Source of the DNA: Halomonas caseinilytica
GTDB taxonomy: Bacteria > Pseudomonadota > Gammaproteobacteria > Pseudomonadales > Halomonadaceae
Assembly (NCBI RefSeq): GCF_001662305.1
Contig: NZ_BDEP01000002.1
Location: forward strand, 62,001-126,000
Direction of reading: 5' to 3'
DNA: 64,000 bases
Below the pieces are notes generated by a model, which was given only the letters and a program-made list of their open reading frames with translations, ran no database searches and was not told where the DNA came from. Shown here piece by piece: positions 9,261-19,023 of this stretch (the first letter of the stretch is position 1; each line of letters opens with the position of its first letter). The position numbers were made by a program, and so were the translations under genes.

Positions 9261-9983
9261 TCAGGTCCAGAGCTGGCCGATCGGCATCTCCGGCTGATAA
9301 TGATGGGCGACCTGGGCCTGCAACAGTTCCGCCGTGGCCAGGGCATCGGTCAAGGCGTGGTGGCCTTGATAGAGCGGCAAGCCATAGCGGCCCCGACTGT
9401 CATAGAGACGAATCGAGGCAGGCGGCCGCCCCACCCAGCGCTTGAACCGCGCCAGCCAGGACTGACGATGGAAGCGCGCCTCGACCGCCATGGTGTCGAT
9501 CACCGGGAATATCAGCCCCTCGCCCAGACGCGCCTTCACCGAATCATCGAGGAACAGTCGCTCGATGTGCCGGTAATGCACCACCACCAGCCGGCCGGCG
9601 AGCGTTTCCAGCAAGTCATCGAGAATCTCTCCGAACTCGGGCGCCCGTTCGATATCACTGTGCGTGATGTGGTGAAAGGTCACCGACTCGGCATGCAGGG
9701 TACGCTGGGGCCTGACGATCCAGTAGCGTCGCTCGCTCAAGGCGATGCGCCCCAGAGTGAACGGCACGACCCCGATGCTGACGATGGCATGACGACGTGC
9801 ATCCAACCCGGTCGTTTCCATGTCCAGCGCCACCATTGGCGCCTCGCCGATCGGCGTGTCGGGTGATGCAGTGCCGGCGGCAAAGAAACGAGCAAGCCTT
9901 GGATCACGCGCCTTTTCGGCCCGATCGGCCAGGTAAGCGGGCCAATCGGGGACCTGCGGGCGGCGGGGAACGAGCATCGTCAT
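9261..9983 (-). CDS. DnaQ-like 3'-5' exonuclease
   Basis: A 240-residue DEDD-superfamily exonuclease. Exo I is LDMETTGLD near residue 53, followed by a basic Exo II region and a C-terminal GHHALTDALATAELL (Exo III, H-x4-D pattern). This domain removes 3'-terminal nucleotides; here it is not fused to a polymerase. Its ATG directly follows the TAG stop of the upstream cNMP/CBS/DUF294 gene with no spacer, so the two are almost certainly translationally coupled. Similar pairs are known from other gammaproteobacteria, often near acetate-utilisation genes; that link is not visible here. Confidence 0.85.
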   Translation of the reverse strand: MTMLVPRRPQVPDWPAYLADRAEKARDPRLARFFAAGTASPDTPIGEAPMVALDMETTGLDARRHAIVSIGVVPFTLGRIALSERRYWIVRPQRTLHAESVTFHHITHSDIERAPEFGEILDDLLETLAGRLVVVHYRHIERLFLDDSVKARLGEGLIFPVIDTMAVEARFHRQSWLARFKRWVGRPPASIRLYDSRGRYGLPLYQGHHALTDALATAELLQAQVAHHYQPEMPIGQLWT

Positions 9984-11891
9984 CTAGCGAGACCTTGATG
10001 ACGGCATCGGATAACGGAACTTGAGAAACTTCTGGGCATGGCTCAATGCCTGGAAGGCTTCCTTGAGGTTGTGGCGTTCCTGGCTCGATACATTCTCCGG
10101 CTCGATGTTGTTGTCCGGCGGTTGCTCATGCTCGAGGTCGATGACCTGATGACGAATGCGCGACATCGACATCAGTTCCAGGGAGTAACGCAAGCGGTCG
10201 CTGACGCCAGGCGCCAGCAGGGATGTCCGGTCGATATCATCGAGGCGATCGAAGCTGTTCTGGGAACGAGAGCCGCAGGCCAGGGCATGGACTCTGATCA
10301 GATCGACCAGTGGCGCGGTACCACGCCGCTTGAGGTTGATCGAGTTGTTGTGCTTGCCATCCTTCTCCATGACGAAGGTACGGAAGAATCCCAGCGGTGG
10401 CGTGCGGTTCAGGGCGTTGCGGGCCATGGCCGCCAGGAAGAGCGGGCTCTGGGCCGCCTTCTCGGCCACCAGATCCTGGAGCTGCTCGACCATGACATTA
10501 TCGCCATGCACGCTATCCAGATCGAAGAAGATCGAGCTGTGCAGCAGGCGCTCGGGGTTCGGCTCCTCGATCCACTCACTGAAATAGCGTTTCCAGGTCG
10601 CCAGCGGTTGGCGCCACTGCTCATTGGTGGCCATGATGTCACCCTTGCAATAAGGATAACCACACGCGTCCAGACCATCGCTGACGATGCGCGCCATCTC
10701 CAGAAAGTACGCATCGTGCTGCTCGGGGTCGAAGTCATCCGACAGGACCAGGGCATTGTCCTGGTCGGTGACGATCGACTGCTCGTTGCGGGCCATGGAG
10801 CCCAGGGCCATGAAGCAGTACGGTACCGGCGGCGGCCCGAGCGTCTCCTCGGCCAGTTCCAGCAGACGGCGGGTGAAGCTGCGCCCGATGGTCGACAGAG
10901 CACTGCCGACCATGCGGGAATCTGCCCCCTCCTCGACCATCCTCACGAAGGCGGCACTGACATCCGGCGCCAGGCGCGCCAGACCTTCCGCATTGGGCTG
11001 GTGAAAGATGTTGCTGACCAGATAGAGGCTGCTCTGTGTCTCGTAGCGAATGATATCCGAGAGGTGCACGATGCCCACCGGCCGGCGCCGATGCATGACC
11101 GGCAGGTGATGGATATTGTTGCGCAGCATGCACAGCATGGCCTCGTGGACCGATTCGTCGGACTGCACGGCAATCATCTTGTTGACGACCACGTCGCCCA
11201 CCGGAGTATCCGGTGAGCGCCCCTCGGCGACCACCCGGGTACGAAAATCGCTATCCGTCAGGATACCGCGCACCTGCCAGGCACGGTCCTCGCTGTCGCG
11301 GAAGGTGTAGCGGGGATTGTCGCCGGGCTCGTCCAGCACCAGCACGGCCGATGCCTGGAAGTCGCCAATCTGCCGGGCGGCCTCCTGTACGGTGGTGGAG
11401 GCCTCGACCATCACGGGATAACGGGTGAGCAGCTTGCGCACCCGCGTGATGATCATGTCGTTGTTCTTCCGCTGCTGTTCCACCGCACTTTCCAGGCGCG
11501 GCCGTTGCAGTTCGACGAAATCGGCGAATTCGTCGTCGTCCTCGCAAAGGCGCTGGAACATATCCTCGGGAATGAAGTAGATCAGGGTGTCTTCCATGGC
11601 CCTGGCCGGATAACGCACCCGATGATGACGCAGCAGACTCAGCTGGCCGAAGATATCGCCCTCGCCGAGCCGGTTGTGAAGTTCTCCCCCGCGCCGGAAC
11701 ACCTCCACCGCACCGCTGCGGATGTAACACAGCTCATGGAGTTCCTGGTCCAGGGCGAGAATCTCCTCGCCGGCCTTGAAGTACGACACTTCGACTCGGC
11801 TCGCCACCTCGTCGAGCAAGGCGTCGGACAGCGTCTCGAAGGGCGGAAAACGCCCCATGTGCTGGCGAATTTCCAGCAATTCCACATCCAT
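9984..11891 (-). CDS. cNMP-binding / CBS / DUF294 nucleotidyltransferase-like protein
   Basis: A 635-residue cytoplasmic signalling protein with a cyclic-nucleotide-binding domain at about 10-130, paired CBS domains at about 150-290, and a GlnD-like nucleotidyltransferase (DUF294) with its C-terminal DUF294_C helical part from about 315. The catalytic pattern GSMARNEQSIVTDQDNAL shows the Gly-Ser and Asp-x-Asp residues expected of an active transferase. The start at 11891 has CGGAG seven bases upstream; the frame open to 11954 runs through the terminator of the neighbour and is rejected. It forms an operon with the exonuclease. The modified target is unknown. Confidence 0.85.
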   Translation of the reverse strand: MDVELLEIRQHMGRFPPFETLSDALLDEVASRVEVSYFKAGEEILALDQELHELCYIRSGAVEVFRRGGELHNRLGEGDIFGQLSLLRHHRVRYPARAMEDTLIYFIPEDMFQRLCEDDDEFADFVELQRPRLESAVEQQRKNNDMIITRVRKLLTRYPVMVEASTTVQEAARQIGDFQASAVLVLDEPGDNPRYTFRDSEDRAWQVRGILTDSDFRTRVVAEGRSPDTPVGDVVVNKMIAVQSDESVHEAMLCMLRNNIHHLPVMHRRRPVGIVHLSDIIRYETQSSLYLVSNIFHQPNAEGLARLAPDVSAAFVRMVEEGADSRMVGSALSTIGRSFTRRLLELAEETLGPPPVPYCFMALGSMARNEQSIVTDQDNALVLSDDFDPEQHDAYFLEMARIVSDGLDACGYPYCKGDIMATNEQWRQPLATWKRYFSEWIEEPNPERLLHSSIFFDLDSVHGDNVMVEQLQDLVAEKAAQSPLFLAAMARNALNRTPPLGFFRTFVMEKDGKHNNSINLKRRGTAPLVDLIRVHALACGSRSQNSFDRLDDIDRTSLLAPGVSDRLRYSLELMSMSRIRHQVIDLEHEQPPDNNIEPENVSSQERHNLKEAFQALSHAQKFLKFRYPMPSSRSR

Positions 11892-11971
11892 GTCCAGACT
11901 CCGCAAGAGACAGGTTTGGTTAGTCTGAAAGGCCTGGCATGCGCTGTAAAGCACGGGTCTTCAACCCTACG

Positions 11972-11995
11972 AAAAAAGGCCACCCGAAGGTGGCC
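11972..11995 (-). terminator. Terminator of the DUF4168 gene
   Basis: On the minus strand GGCCACC, loop TTCG, GGTGGCC, then TTTTTT. It lies 42 bases beyond the stop of the DUF4168 gene and before the start of the cNMP/CBS gene, separating the two units. Confidence 0.9.
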
Positions 11996-12037
11996 CATTC
12001 GCTGGTCCCCGCCGTTGCGGGAAGGATGTCACACGGT

Positions 12038-12427
12038 TCACTGACCCTGGGTCATTTCCTGAACCTGCTGCATCAGCTCGGGATCCTGCTGGACCGCCTG
12101 ACCGATGGCGTTGAAGGTCTCCACCTCGAGGCCACTACCTTCGACTGCCTCGATCATCTTGCTGTTGGCCTCCTCGCGGATGGACTGCTGGGCTTCCTCA
12201 CCCTCAGCACCCTGCAGCTGCTTGGTGTAATCCTGAGAGATCGCCGCGATGTCCTTGGAGGCATCGGCGAACTTCTGCAGCTGCTCATCGGAGAAGTTCT
12301 GGGTCTGAGTCTGGGCCTGGGTCTGCGCCTGATTGGTCGCGGTGGAGGAGTCCTGAGCCTGGGCAACGCCTGCCATCAACCCGGTGGTGAGTACGGCGGC
12401 AGACAGCAAGGTAGTGAGTCGTTGCAT
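12038..12427 (-). CDS. Secreted DUF4168 protein
   Basis: A 129-residue exported protein with a Sec signal peptide (residues 1-24, ending AQA) and a linker rich in Gln/Thr (repeated TQ and AQ). The mature part matches the DUF4168 layout: QLQKFADASKDIAAISQDY, then a long helix and FNAIGQAVQQDPELMQQVQEM. The function of the family is unknown. GGAG lies seven bases before the ATG. It is monocistronic, between purU and the cNMP/CBS gene, with its own terminator. Confidence 0.8.
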   Translation of the reverse strand: MQRLTTLLSAAVLTTGLMAGVAQAQDSSTATNQAQTQAQTQTQNFSDEQLQKFADASKDIAAISQDYTKQLQGAEGEEAQQSIREEANSKMIEAVEGSGLEVETFNAIGQAVQQDPELMQQVQEMTQGQ

Positions 12428-12557
12428 GAAGATCTCCAGTCATTCATTGGGTGCGTTTCGTGATTGCGCTTCCCTGTGACGCCACCCATCCAGGCGAGTT
12501 CAGACAAAACAGTAACAGTTTGTAACTACCCGCATGAATCAATCCAGACAAAGCCCC

Positions 12558-13424
12558 TCACCGCGTGAAGACCACCGTACGCTGGTCGTTGAGAAACACT
12601 CGGCGCTCGACGTGGTACGCCACCGCCCTCGCCAGGGTCAGACGTTCGATATCACGCCCCTTCTCGACCAGATCCTCCGGGTAGTCGACATGGCTGACCG
12701 TTTCCACGCCCTGGGTAATGATCGGCCCCTCGTCCAGGTCGTCATTGATGTAGTGAGCGGTAGCGCCGACCAGCTTGACGCCCTTGGCATAAGCCTGGTG
12801 GTAGGGCTTGGCGCCCTTGAAGCCGGGCAGCAGCGAGTGATGGATGTTGATCGCCCGCCCCGCGAGCCGCTCGCAGAGCTCGCTGGAGAGCACCTGCATG
12901 TAACGCGCCAGGATGACCAGCTCCGCGCCGGTCTCCTCGATCACCTGCCAGACCTCCGCTTCCTGCTCGGCCTTGGTCTCCGGCGTGACCGGCAAGTGAT
13001 GGTACGGCAGGCCATGCCAGTCAGCGAGCGGCTTCAGGTCCGGATGGTTTGACACCACCGCGCGAATCTCGATGGGCAACTGCCCGGTGCGATAGCGATA
13101 CAACAGATCGTTCAGACAATGATCCGCCTTGGAGACCATGATTACCACCGGCACACGGCTATCCGGCGCAGTCAGGTCGAACGCCATCTCGAACTCCGCC
13201 GCCCGATTCGCAAAACGGGCATGGAAGTCCTCGGGATCGAAATCGGCATCCAGAGGCCGAAACTCGGTGCGGATGAAGAAATGCTCAGCCAGGCTGTCAT
13301 CAAAGGATTGCTGCTCGGTAATGTAGCAGCGACTTTCCTTGAGAAAACGGGTGACCACATCCACGGTGCCCAGTCGGCTGGGGCACTGGGCAGTCAAGAT
13401 CCAGGTATCGGCGCTACGGCTCAT
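12558..13424 (-). CDS. purU: Formyltetrahydrofolate deformylase
   Basis: PurU hydrolyses 10-formyl-THF to THF and formate. An N-terminal ACT domain (about 1-85, beginning WILTAQCPSRLGTV) precedes a formyltransferase-like hydrolase domain with VVSNH, NIHHSLLPGF and ATAHYINDDLDEGPII. The 288-residue length is normal. The start at 13424 has CAGGAG eight bases upstream. It is the last gene of the glyA-soxBDAG-purU run, the order known for P. aeruginosa purU2, and here it probably clears C1 units loaded on THF during sarcosine oxidation. A perfect hairpin lies just upstream of its ribosome-binding site. Confidence 0.95.
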   Translation of the reverse strand: MSRSADTWILTAQCPSRLGTVDVVTRFLKESRCYITEQQSFDDSLAEHFFIRTEFRPLDADFDPEDFHARFANRAAEFEMAFDLTAPDSRVPVVIMVSKADHCLNDLLYRYRTGQLPIEIRAVVSNHPDLKPLADWHGLPYHHLPVTPETKAEQEAEVWQVIEETGAELVILARYMQVLSSELCERLAGRAINIHHSLLPGFKGAKPYHQAYAKGVKLVGATAHYINDDLDEGPIITQGVETVSHVDYPEDLVEKGRDIERLTLARAVAYHVERRVFLNDQRTVVFTR

Positions 13425-13445
13425 GGTGAAATCTCCTGACGAAAC

Positions 13446-13467
13446 AGGCCGGGGCAAGCCCCGGCCT
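13446..13467 (-). other. Perfect hairpin in the soxG-purU gap
   Basis: Arms of ten bases (AGGCCGGGGC / GCCCCGGCCT on either strand) around a two-base centre, ending about ten bases before the purU Shine-Dalgarno. No U-run follows, so it is more likely an intercistronic mRNA-processing or stabilising structure than a full terminator. Confidence 0.6.
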
Positions 13468-13590
13468 CGTATCACGACGTGATGATGGAAACACTGATGC
13501 CAGCGTCACGCGGGACAATGTGCCAGCCTCACGGGACCCGGCACGAAGGGCAGTCCGGCGCACGTCGAACCAGGCTCGCGCACGCGTTGC

Positions 13591-14241
13591 CTAACGCTCG
13601 ACGCCGATGGCGTACTCTTCCCCGGCATCCAGCAGCCAACGATAGACGTAGTCGGCGAAGCTACGCCGCACTACCAGCTCCCAGCGCTCCTCGGAAGGAC
13701 GACGCAGGATCACCGAGGTCTTGGCAAACACCGTGGTCACGGCCTTGCCCACCGGAAAATGGCGCGGGTGTACGTCATAGATCACCGATTTCATCAGCAA
13801 CTCGCTGGACGCCGCCCCCTCCAGTTCGAGCAGGGTCTGACCACCGCCGACATTGGCGATGGCGAAATGCGCATCGCCCAGGGCTTCACGCAGGCGGTTT
13901 TCCAGCTCGAACTCCTCGCCGCCGGGCACGATCAGCAGCCATTCGTCGGGCGATATCCACTGCACACTACGTTCGCCACTGGCGTCGACGACCAGCCCCT
14001 GCGGTTCACCAGGCAACGGCATGTCGAGTACCGAGCGCAGCGCCTCATCGAGGACGATGGCTCCGCCGCGCAGCACCAGGTGGCCGAGGAAGGGACGTTC
14101 CCGCAACACCGCGCCACTGTCCTTGCCGGGCGCCGGGGCGCCCGAACGTCGATAGGAATAGGCCAGCGGCGACTCTACCGGCACCTTGGCCTCGGTGCGG
14201 GTATCGAAGGTTTTGACCTTGTCATCAACAATGTTAGACAT
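13591..14241 (-). CDS. soxG: Sarcosine oxidase gamma subunit
   Basis: The smallest FMN/FAD-complex-associated subunit of heterotetrameric sarcosine oxidase, 216 residues, with a GcvT-like fold. It matches SoxG features: ESPLAYSYRR near the N-terminus, SPDEWLLIVP in the middle and the closing SFADYVYRWLLDAGEEYAIGV. It overlaps the 3' end of soxA by eight bases and has GGGAG upstream of the ATG, so translation is likely coupled. It works with SoxA, SoxB and SoxD to oxidise sarcosine to glycine with H2O2 and 5,10-methylene-THF as products. Confidence 0.95.
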   Translation of the reverse strand: MSNIVDDKVKTFDTRTEAKVPVESPLAYSYRRSGAPAPGKDSGAVLRERPFLGHLVLRGGAIVLDEALRSVLDMPLPGEPQGLVVDASGERSVQWISPDEWLLIVPGGEEFELENRLREALGDAHFAIANVGGGQTLLELEGAASSELLMKSVIYDVHPRHFPVGKAVTTVFAKTSVILRRPSEERWELVVRRSFADYVYRWLLDAGEEYAIGVER

Positions 14242-17200
14242 TCTGGCGCTCTCCCTTGGGATCGACGAAGATCGGGCTGACGATCTCGGCTTCGTGGACC
14301 TGGCCGTCGGCCATCGGTAGATAGACGGTCTCGCCCATCCGCTGCTGACCGCCCTTGACCACGGCCAGGGCGAAGCCGCTGTCCAGGGTCGGGCTGTAGT
14401 AGCTGGAGGTCACATGCCCCTTCATGGGCATGGGGATCGCATGGTCAGGATCGAAGACGATCTGCGCCCCCTCTTCCAGCACCACCTTGGGATCACGGGG
14501 TTTGAGTCCCACCAACTGCTTGCGGTCGGTGCGCGCGGTGTCCGGCCGCGTCAGGGCCCGCTTGCCGATCCAAGAGAACGGCTTGTCGTAACCGATCGCC
14601 CAGTGCATGCCCAAGTCCTCGGGCGTCACGGAGCCGTCGGTGTCCTGACCGGCGATGATGAAGCCCTTCTCGGCCCGCAGCACGTGCATGGTTTCCGTGC
14701 CATAGGGCGTCAGCTCGTACTTCTCCCCATGGGCGAACAAGGTCTCCCAGACATGCAGCGCATAGTTGGCCTGGACGTTGATCTCGTAGGCCAACTCACC
14801 GGTGAAGGAGATGCGGAATACCCGCGCTGGCACATCGGCCATCCGGCCCTCGCGCCAGTCCATGAACTTGAAGGCCTCGCGATCGAGATCGATATCGGTG
14901 ATCTCGGCCAGCAGCTTGCGCGCTTCCGGGCCGGTCACGGTCATGGTCGCCCAATGGTCGGTCACCGAGTTGAAGTAGACCTCGAGTTCGGGCCATTCGG
15001 TCTGATGCCAGAGCTCCAGCCATTCCAGTACGGCCGCCGCACCACCGGTGCTGGTGGTCATCAGGAAGTGGTTCTCGCCCAGACAGCTGGTGGTGCCATC
15101 GTCCATCACCATGCCGTCGTCCTTGCACATCAGGCCGTAACGCACCCGCCCCGGAGCCAGCTTGGCCCACTTGTTGGTATAGACCCGTCCCAGGAACTCA
15201 CGGGCATCCGGGCCCTGGATGTCGATCTTGCCGAGCGTCGAGGCATCGAGGATACCGACCTTCTCACGCACTGCACGGCACTCCCGAGCCACCGCCTCGC
15301 GCATGCTTTCCATGCGGCCCTCGATCCGGCGCGGGAAGTACCAGGGGCGCTTCCACTGACCGACATCCTCGAACTCCGCGCCATGTTCCACATGCCACTG
15401 GTGCATGGCGGTATAGCGCTCGGGATCGAACAACTCGCGGCAATGGCGCCCGACCACGGCCCCGAAGGTCACCGGCGTGTAGTTGGGACGGAACACCGTG
15501 GTGCCGACCTCCGGGATCGAACGCCCCAGGAAGCGCGCGGCGATGGCCATGCCATTGATGTTGCCGAGCTTGCCCTGGTCGGTGCCGAAGCCCATCGCAG
15601 TGTAGCGCTTGACATGCTCGATGGACTCGAAGCCCTCTCGGGTCGCCACCTCGATGGCGGCCGCTGTCACGTCGTTCTGCAGGTCGACAAACTGCTTCGG
15701 CCCACGCAGGGTCGGCTTTTCGTGAGGCACCTGATAGAGCGCCACCGGCTTGCCTTCCTGGCGCGCCGCGACCTGCGGCAGACTCGCCTCGACGGCGTCA
15801 AAGCCAGTCGCCACGGCCGCCTGACCACCGACGGCCCAGCCATCGGCCAACACTTCCGCCGTGGGATAGACTCCCCGAGCGCCCCCCGCGGCCTGTACGC
15901 CGTTCACCAGGTTGGGCACGAACCCGAGGATGTCCTCGCGCCAAGTGGGCCGGGCACCGGTATGCGATGCCAGATGGATCACCGGGCTGTAGCCGCCGGA
16001 GCTGGCGATGGTGTCGCAGTCGAGGGTCTCGGCTTCGCCGGCCACGCGGAAGCCTTCGAGATCCACCCGAGCCACACGGGCGCCGGTCACGCGGCTCTGG
16101 CCTCGGGCCTCGAGCACCGCCGCGCCGGGGATGATGCGAATACCCTTGGCGCGAGCCTGCTCGACCAGCTCCCCGCTGGGCTCGGCACGCGCATCGGCGA
16201 TGGCCACGACCTCGCGTCCGCTTTCCGCCCAGTCGAGTGCGGCGCGATACGCGTGATCGTTACTGGTGGACAGCACCAGCTTGTTGCCCGGCACCACCCC
16301 GTAGCGACGAATGTAGGTCGAGACGGCACCGGCCTGGAGATTCCCCGGCACATCATTGTTGCCATAGACCAAGGGCCGCTCGTGGGCACCCGTGGCCAGC
16401 ACCACCTGTCCCGCCCGGACGCGATGCAGGCGTGAACGCACCTGACGACGACCGCCTTTTTGGGGAGCTGTCTCGCCCAGATGTTCGGTACGCCGCTCAT
16501 GGAGGGTCACGAAGTTGTGATCGTGATAACCGTTGGCCGTGGTGCGCGGCAGCAGCAGGACGTTGTCGAGCCCGGCGAGTTCTTCGACAGCCTCGGCCAC
16601 CCACTGATCCGCCGGCCGCTCATCAAGCAACTCGCGGGAGTCGAGCAACGAGCCGCCCATTTCTTCCTGCTCGTCGGCCAGGATCACGAGCGCACCGCTG
16701 CGACCGGCCGCCAGCGCCGCCGAAAGCCCGGCTGGACCGGCGCCGATCACCAGCACATCGCAGTGGCGATTGAAGTGATCATAGATGTCCGGGTCCTTCT
16801 CCATCGGGCTTCGTCCGAGCCCGGCACTCTTGCGGATGTACTTCTCGTAGGTCATCCACATCGAGGCCGGCGCCATGAAGGTCTTGTAGTAGAACCCCGG
16901 CGGCATGAACTGGCCGCCCAGCTTGCCGATCACGCCCATCAGGTCGCGCTGCACATTGGGCCAGCCGTTGGTGCTGCGTGCCTCCAGGCCATCGAAGAGC
17001 GCCTGTTGCGTGGCACGCACGTTGGGCACCTGGGCCGCTTCGGTCGAGCCGAGCTGGACCACCGCATTGGGCTCCTCGGCGCCGGCGGCGACGATGCCCC
17101 GGGGCCGGGAATACTTGAAGCTGCGGTTGACGATGTCCACGCCATTGGCCAGCAGCGCCGAGGCCAGGGTATCGCCGGGATGCCCCCGATAGGTCTTGCC

Positions 17201-17272
17201 GTTGAAGGTGAAGCTCAGCTCACGGGAGCGGTCGAGACGCCCGCCCCGGGCGAGACGATTGGGCTGGCTCAT
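14234..17272 (-). CDS. soxA: Sarcosine oxidase alpha subunit
   Basis: The large subunit of heterotetrameric sarcosine oxidase (1012 residues, full length). In order: an N-terminal ferredoxin-like domain (about 15-105), an FAD/NAD-binding oxidoreductase part (dinucleotide motif VLVIGAGPAGLSAALAAGRSG near 175), and a C-terminal aminomethyltransferase (GcvT-like) half from about 625 that receives the methylene group on THF. The family binds NAD+ here and shuttles the product iminium to folate. AAGGAG lies seven bases before the ATG, and the start overlaps soxD by four bases (ATGA). Confidence 0.97.
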   Translation of the reverse strand: MSQPNRLARGGRLDRSRELSFTFNGKTYRGHPGDTLASALLANGVDIVNRSFKYSRPRGIVAAGAEEPNAVVQLGSTEAAQVPNVRATQQALFDGLEARSTNGWPNVQRDLMGVIGKLGGQFMPPGFYYKTFMAPASMWMTYEKYIRKSAGLGRSPMEKDPDIYDHFNRHCDVLVIGAGPAGLSAALAAGRSGALVILADEQEEMGGSLLDSRELLDERPADQWVAEAVEELAGLDNVLLLPRTTANGYHDHNFVTLHERRTEHLGETAPQKGGRRQVRSRLHRVRAGQVVLATGAHERPLVYGNNDVPGNLQAGAVSTYIRRYGVVPGNKLVLSTSNDHAYRAALDWAESGREVVAIADARAEPSGELVEQARAKGIRIIPGAAVLEARGQSRVTGARVARVDLEGFRVAGEAETLDCDTIASSGGYSPVIHLASHTGARPTWREDILGFVPNLVNGVQAAGGARGVYPTAEVLADGWAVGGQAAVATGFDAVEASLPQVAARQEGKPVALYQVPHEKPTLRGPKQFVDLQNDVTAAAIEVATREGFESIEHVKRYTAMGFGTDQGKLGNINGMAIAARFLGRSIPEVGTTVFRPNYTPVTFGAVVGRHCRELFDPERYTAMHQWHVEHGAEFEDVGQWKRPWYFPRRIEGRMESMREAVARECRAVREKVGILDASTLGKIDIQGPDAREFLGRVYTNKWAKLAPGRVRYGLMCKDDGMVMDDGTTSCLGENHFLMTTSTGGAAAVLEWLELWHQTEWPELEVYFNSVTDHWATMTVTGPEARKLLAEITDIDLDREAFKFMDWREGRMADVPARVFRISFTGELAYEINVQANYALHVWETLFAHGEKYELTPYGTETMHVLRAEKGFIIAGQDTDGSVTPEDLGMHWAIGYDKPFSWIGKRALTRPDTARTDRKQLVGLKPRDPKVVLEEGAQIVFDPDHAIPMPMKGHVTSSYYSPTLDSGFALAVVKGGQQRMGETVYLPMADGQVHEAEIVSPIFVDPKGERQNV

Positions 17273-17628
17273 GCTCGAACTCCTTCCTGCATCTGGGCGG
17301 TTGAGGTCTCGGCCTGGGCACCGGTCGATGCCTGACCATCACGGGATTCGGCCGTGATGGACGGCGCCTCGCCCATCCGGTAGGTCTCGAGGATTTCGTA
17401 GGTTGCCGTGTTGCGGGTGATATTGAAGAACTTGCGGCAACCCACGGCGTGGACCCACATTTCATGGTGGATACCGCGCGGATTGTTGCGGAAGAACAGG
17501 TAATCGCCCCACTCCTCGTCACTGCAGGATTCCGGATCTTCCGGCCGCACGATATGCGCCTCACCCTTGGGGTGAAACTCTTCTTCTTCCCGGTGCTCGC
17601 CGCAATACGGGCAATAGATATAAAACAT
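17269..17628 (-). CDS. soxD: Sarcosine oxidase delta subunit
   Basis: The 119-residue zinc-binding delta subunit. The N-terminal YCPYCGEHREEEEF gives the first two Cys ligands; VHAVGCRKFFNI supplies the later Cys. The N-terminal 90 residues match the family, while the last 30 are a variable tail. Start supported by GGAGG seven bases upstream. It lies 98 bases after soxB and overlaps soxA by four bases. Confidence 0.96.
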   Translation of the reverse strand: MFYIYCPYCGEHREEEEFHPKGEAHIVRPEDPESCSDEEWGDYLFFRNNPRGIHHEMWVHAVGCRKFFNITRNTATYEILETYRMGEAPSITAESRDGQASTGAQAETSTAQMQEGVRA

Positions 17629-17726
17629 GTCTTTTCCTCCATCACTCAGGATGAAAGCAAAATGGTTGTTCTGCGCTCACTGGTGCTGAACGACAGTCGT
17701 CGGACACGGACCCTTTTCGTCAGCGC

Positions 17727-18977
17727 CTAGTGGGCCACGCCGGCAGCGCCGTGCTCATCGATCAATGCCCCGGTATTGAAGCGGTCGATGGAGAACGGTG
17801 CGGCGAGCGGGTGCATCTCTCCCTTGGCGAGGCTGGCGGCGAACACATGGGCTGAACCCGGCGTGGCCTTGAAGCCTCCCGTTCCCCAGCCGCAGTTGAA
17901 GTAGAGCCCTTTCACCTTGGTCTTGGAGATGATCGGGCACGCATCGGGACAGGTATCGACGATGCCGCCCCACTGCCGGTTCATGCGTACCCGGGAGAAG
18001 ATCGGGAACATCTCGACGATGGCCTGCAGGGTATGCTCCACGGTCGGATAACTGCCGCGCTGGCCATAACCGTTGTAGCCATCGATGCCGGCACCGATGA
18101 CCAGGTCGCCCTTGTCCGACTGGCTGATATAGCCATGCACATGGTTGGACATCACCACGGTGTCGAGCACCGGCTTGAGCGGTTCGGACACCAGCGCCTG
18201 CAGTGGATGCGACTCCAGCGGCAGCTTGAGCCCGGCCATCTTCGCCAGTACCCCGGAGTTGCCGGCGGCCACGCAACCGACGGTCTTGGCCTCGATGTCA
18301 CCGCGATTGGTATGCACGCCGTAGACCTGGCCATCGCGAATCTTGAAGCCGGTAACCTCGGTCTGCTGCAGGATGTCCACGCCGAGCGCATCGGCACCGC
18401 GGGCATAGCCCCAGGCCACGGCATCGTGACGCGCCACCCCGGCGCGGGGCTGCCATGATGCCCCCATCACTGGATACCGGGCGTTCTTGGAGCAATCCAT
18501 GATCGGCACCAGTTCCTGCACGCCCTTGGCATCGAGCACCTCGCCGTCGATGCCGTTCAGGCGATTGGCGTTGACCCGGCGCTGGATGTCGCGCATGTCC
18601 TGCAGGGTATGCCCGAGATTGAGCACGCCGCGCTGCGAAAACATGACGTTGTAGTTGAGGTCCTGGGACAGCCCTTCCCAGCGCTTCATCGAATGTTCGT
18701 AGAGCGCGGCGGCTTCATCCCACAGGTAGTTGGAACGCACGATGGTGGTGTTGCGCGCCGTGTTGCCGCCACCCAGCCAGCCTTTCTCGATCACCGCCAC
18801 ATTGCGGATGCCGAATTCCTTGGCCAGATAATAGGCCGTGCCCAGGCCATGGCCACCCCCACCGACGATGATCACATCGTACGCCTTCTTGGGAGTGGGG
18901 TTGCGCCACTGGCGCTGCCAGTTCTCGTGATGGCTCAGTGCGTGCTTGACCAGCCCGAAGCCTGAATAACGTTGCAT
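17727..18977 (-). CDS. soxB: Sarcosine oxidase beta subunit
   Basis: The catalytic flavoprotein subunit (416 residues, standard length). The FAD-binding GGGGHGLG is at residues 39-46 after [15 protein letters not shown] at about 181-190 carries His184, corresponding to the histidine that binds FMN covalently in this family. The start at 18977 (MQRYSGF) has AGGAG nine bases upstream; the frame continues open to 19214 but overlaps glyA and is not used. It sits 46 bases downstream of glyA, with a REP-like hairpin between them. Confidence 0.97.
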   Translation of the reverse strand: MQRYSGFGLVKHALSHHENWQRQWRNPTPKKAYDVIIVGGGGHGLGTAYYLAKEFGIRNVAVIEKGWLGGGNTARNTTIVRSNYLWDEAAALYEHSMKRWEGLSQDLNYNVMFSQRGVLNLGHTLQDMRDIQRRVNANRLNGIDGEVLDAKGVQELVPIMDCSKNARYPVMGASWQPRAGVARHDAVAWGYARGADALGVDILQQTEVTGFKIRDGQVYGVHTNRGDIEAKTVGCVAAGNSGVLAKMAGLKLPLESHPLQALVSEPLKPVLDTVVMSNHVHGYISQSDKGDLVIGAGIDGYNGYGQRGSYPTVEHTLQAIVEMFPIFSRVRMNRQWGGIVDTCPDACPIISKTKVKGLYFNCGWGTGGFKATPGSAHVFAASLAKGEMHPLAAPFSIDRFNTGALIDEHGAAGVAH

Positions 18978-18996
18978 TGGGATCTCTCCTACTGGA

Positions 18997-19018
18997 TTCC
19001 CGCCCTGGCGGGCGGGAA
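18997..19018 (-). repeat. REP-like hairpin between glyA and soxB
   Basis: TTCCCGCC / GGCGGGAA arms (eight pairs) around a six-base loop, beginning five bases after the glyA stop and ending about ten bases before the soxB ribosome-binding site. The GGATTCCCGCC context is like the short palindromic REP elements dispersed in many bacterial genomes; copy number cannot be judged from this window. Confidence 0.6.
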
Positions 19019-19023
19019 GGGCG

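Noticed and set aside
11892..11954. A longer start for the cNMP/CBS/DUF294 gene
   Set aside because: The extension approaches the terminator of the DUF4168 gene and has no ribosome-binding site; 11891 does.
14414..16435. A 673-codon open frame opposite soxA
   Set aside because: Same reasons: antisense to soxA, biased composition, no family, no ribosome-binding site.
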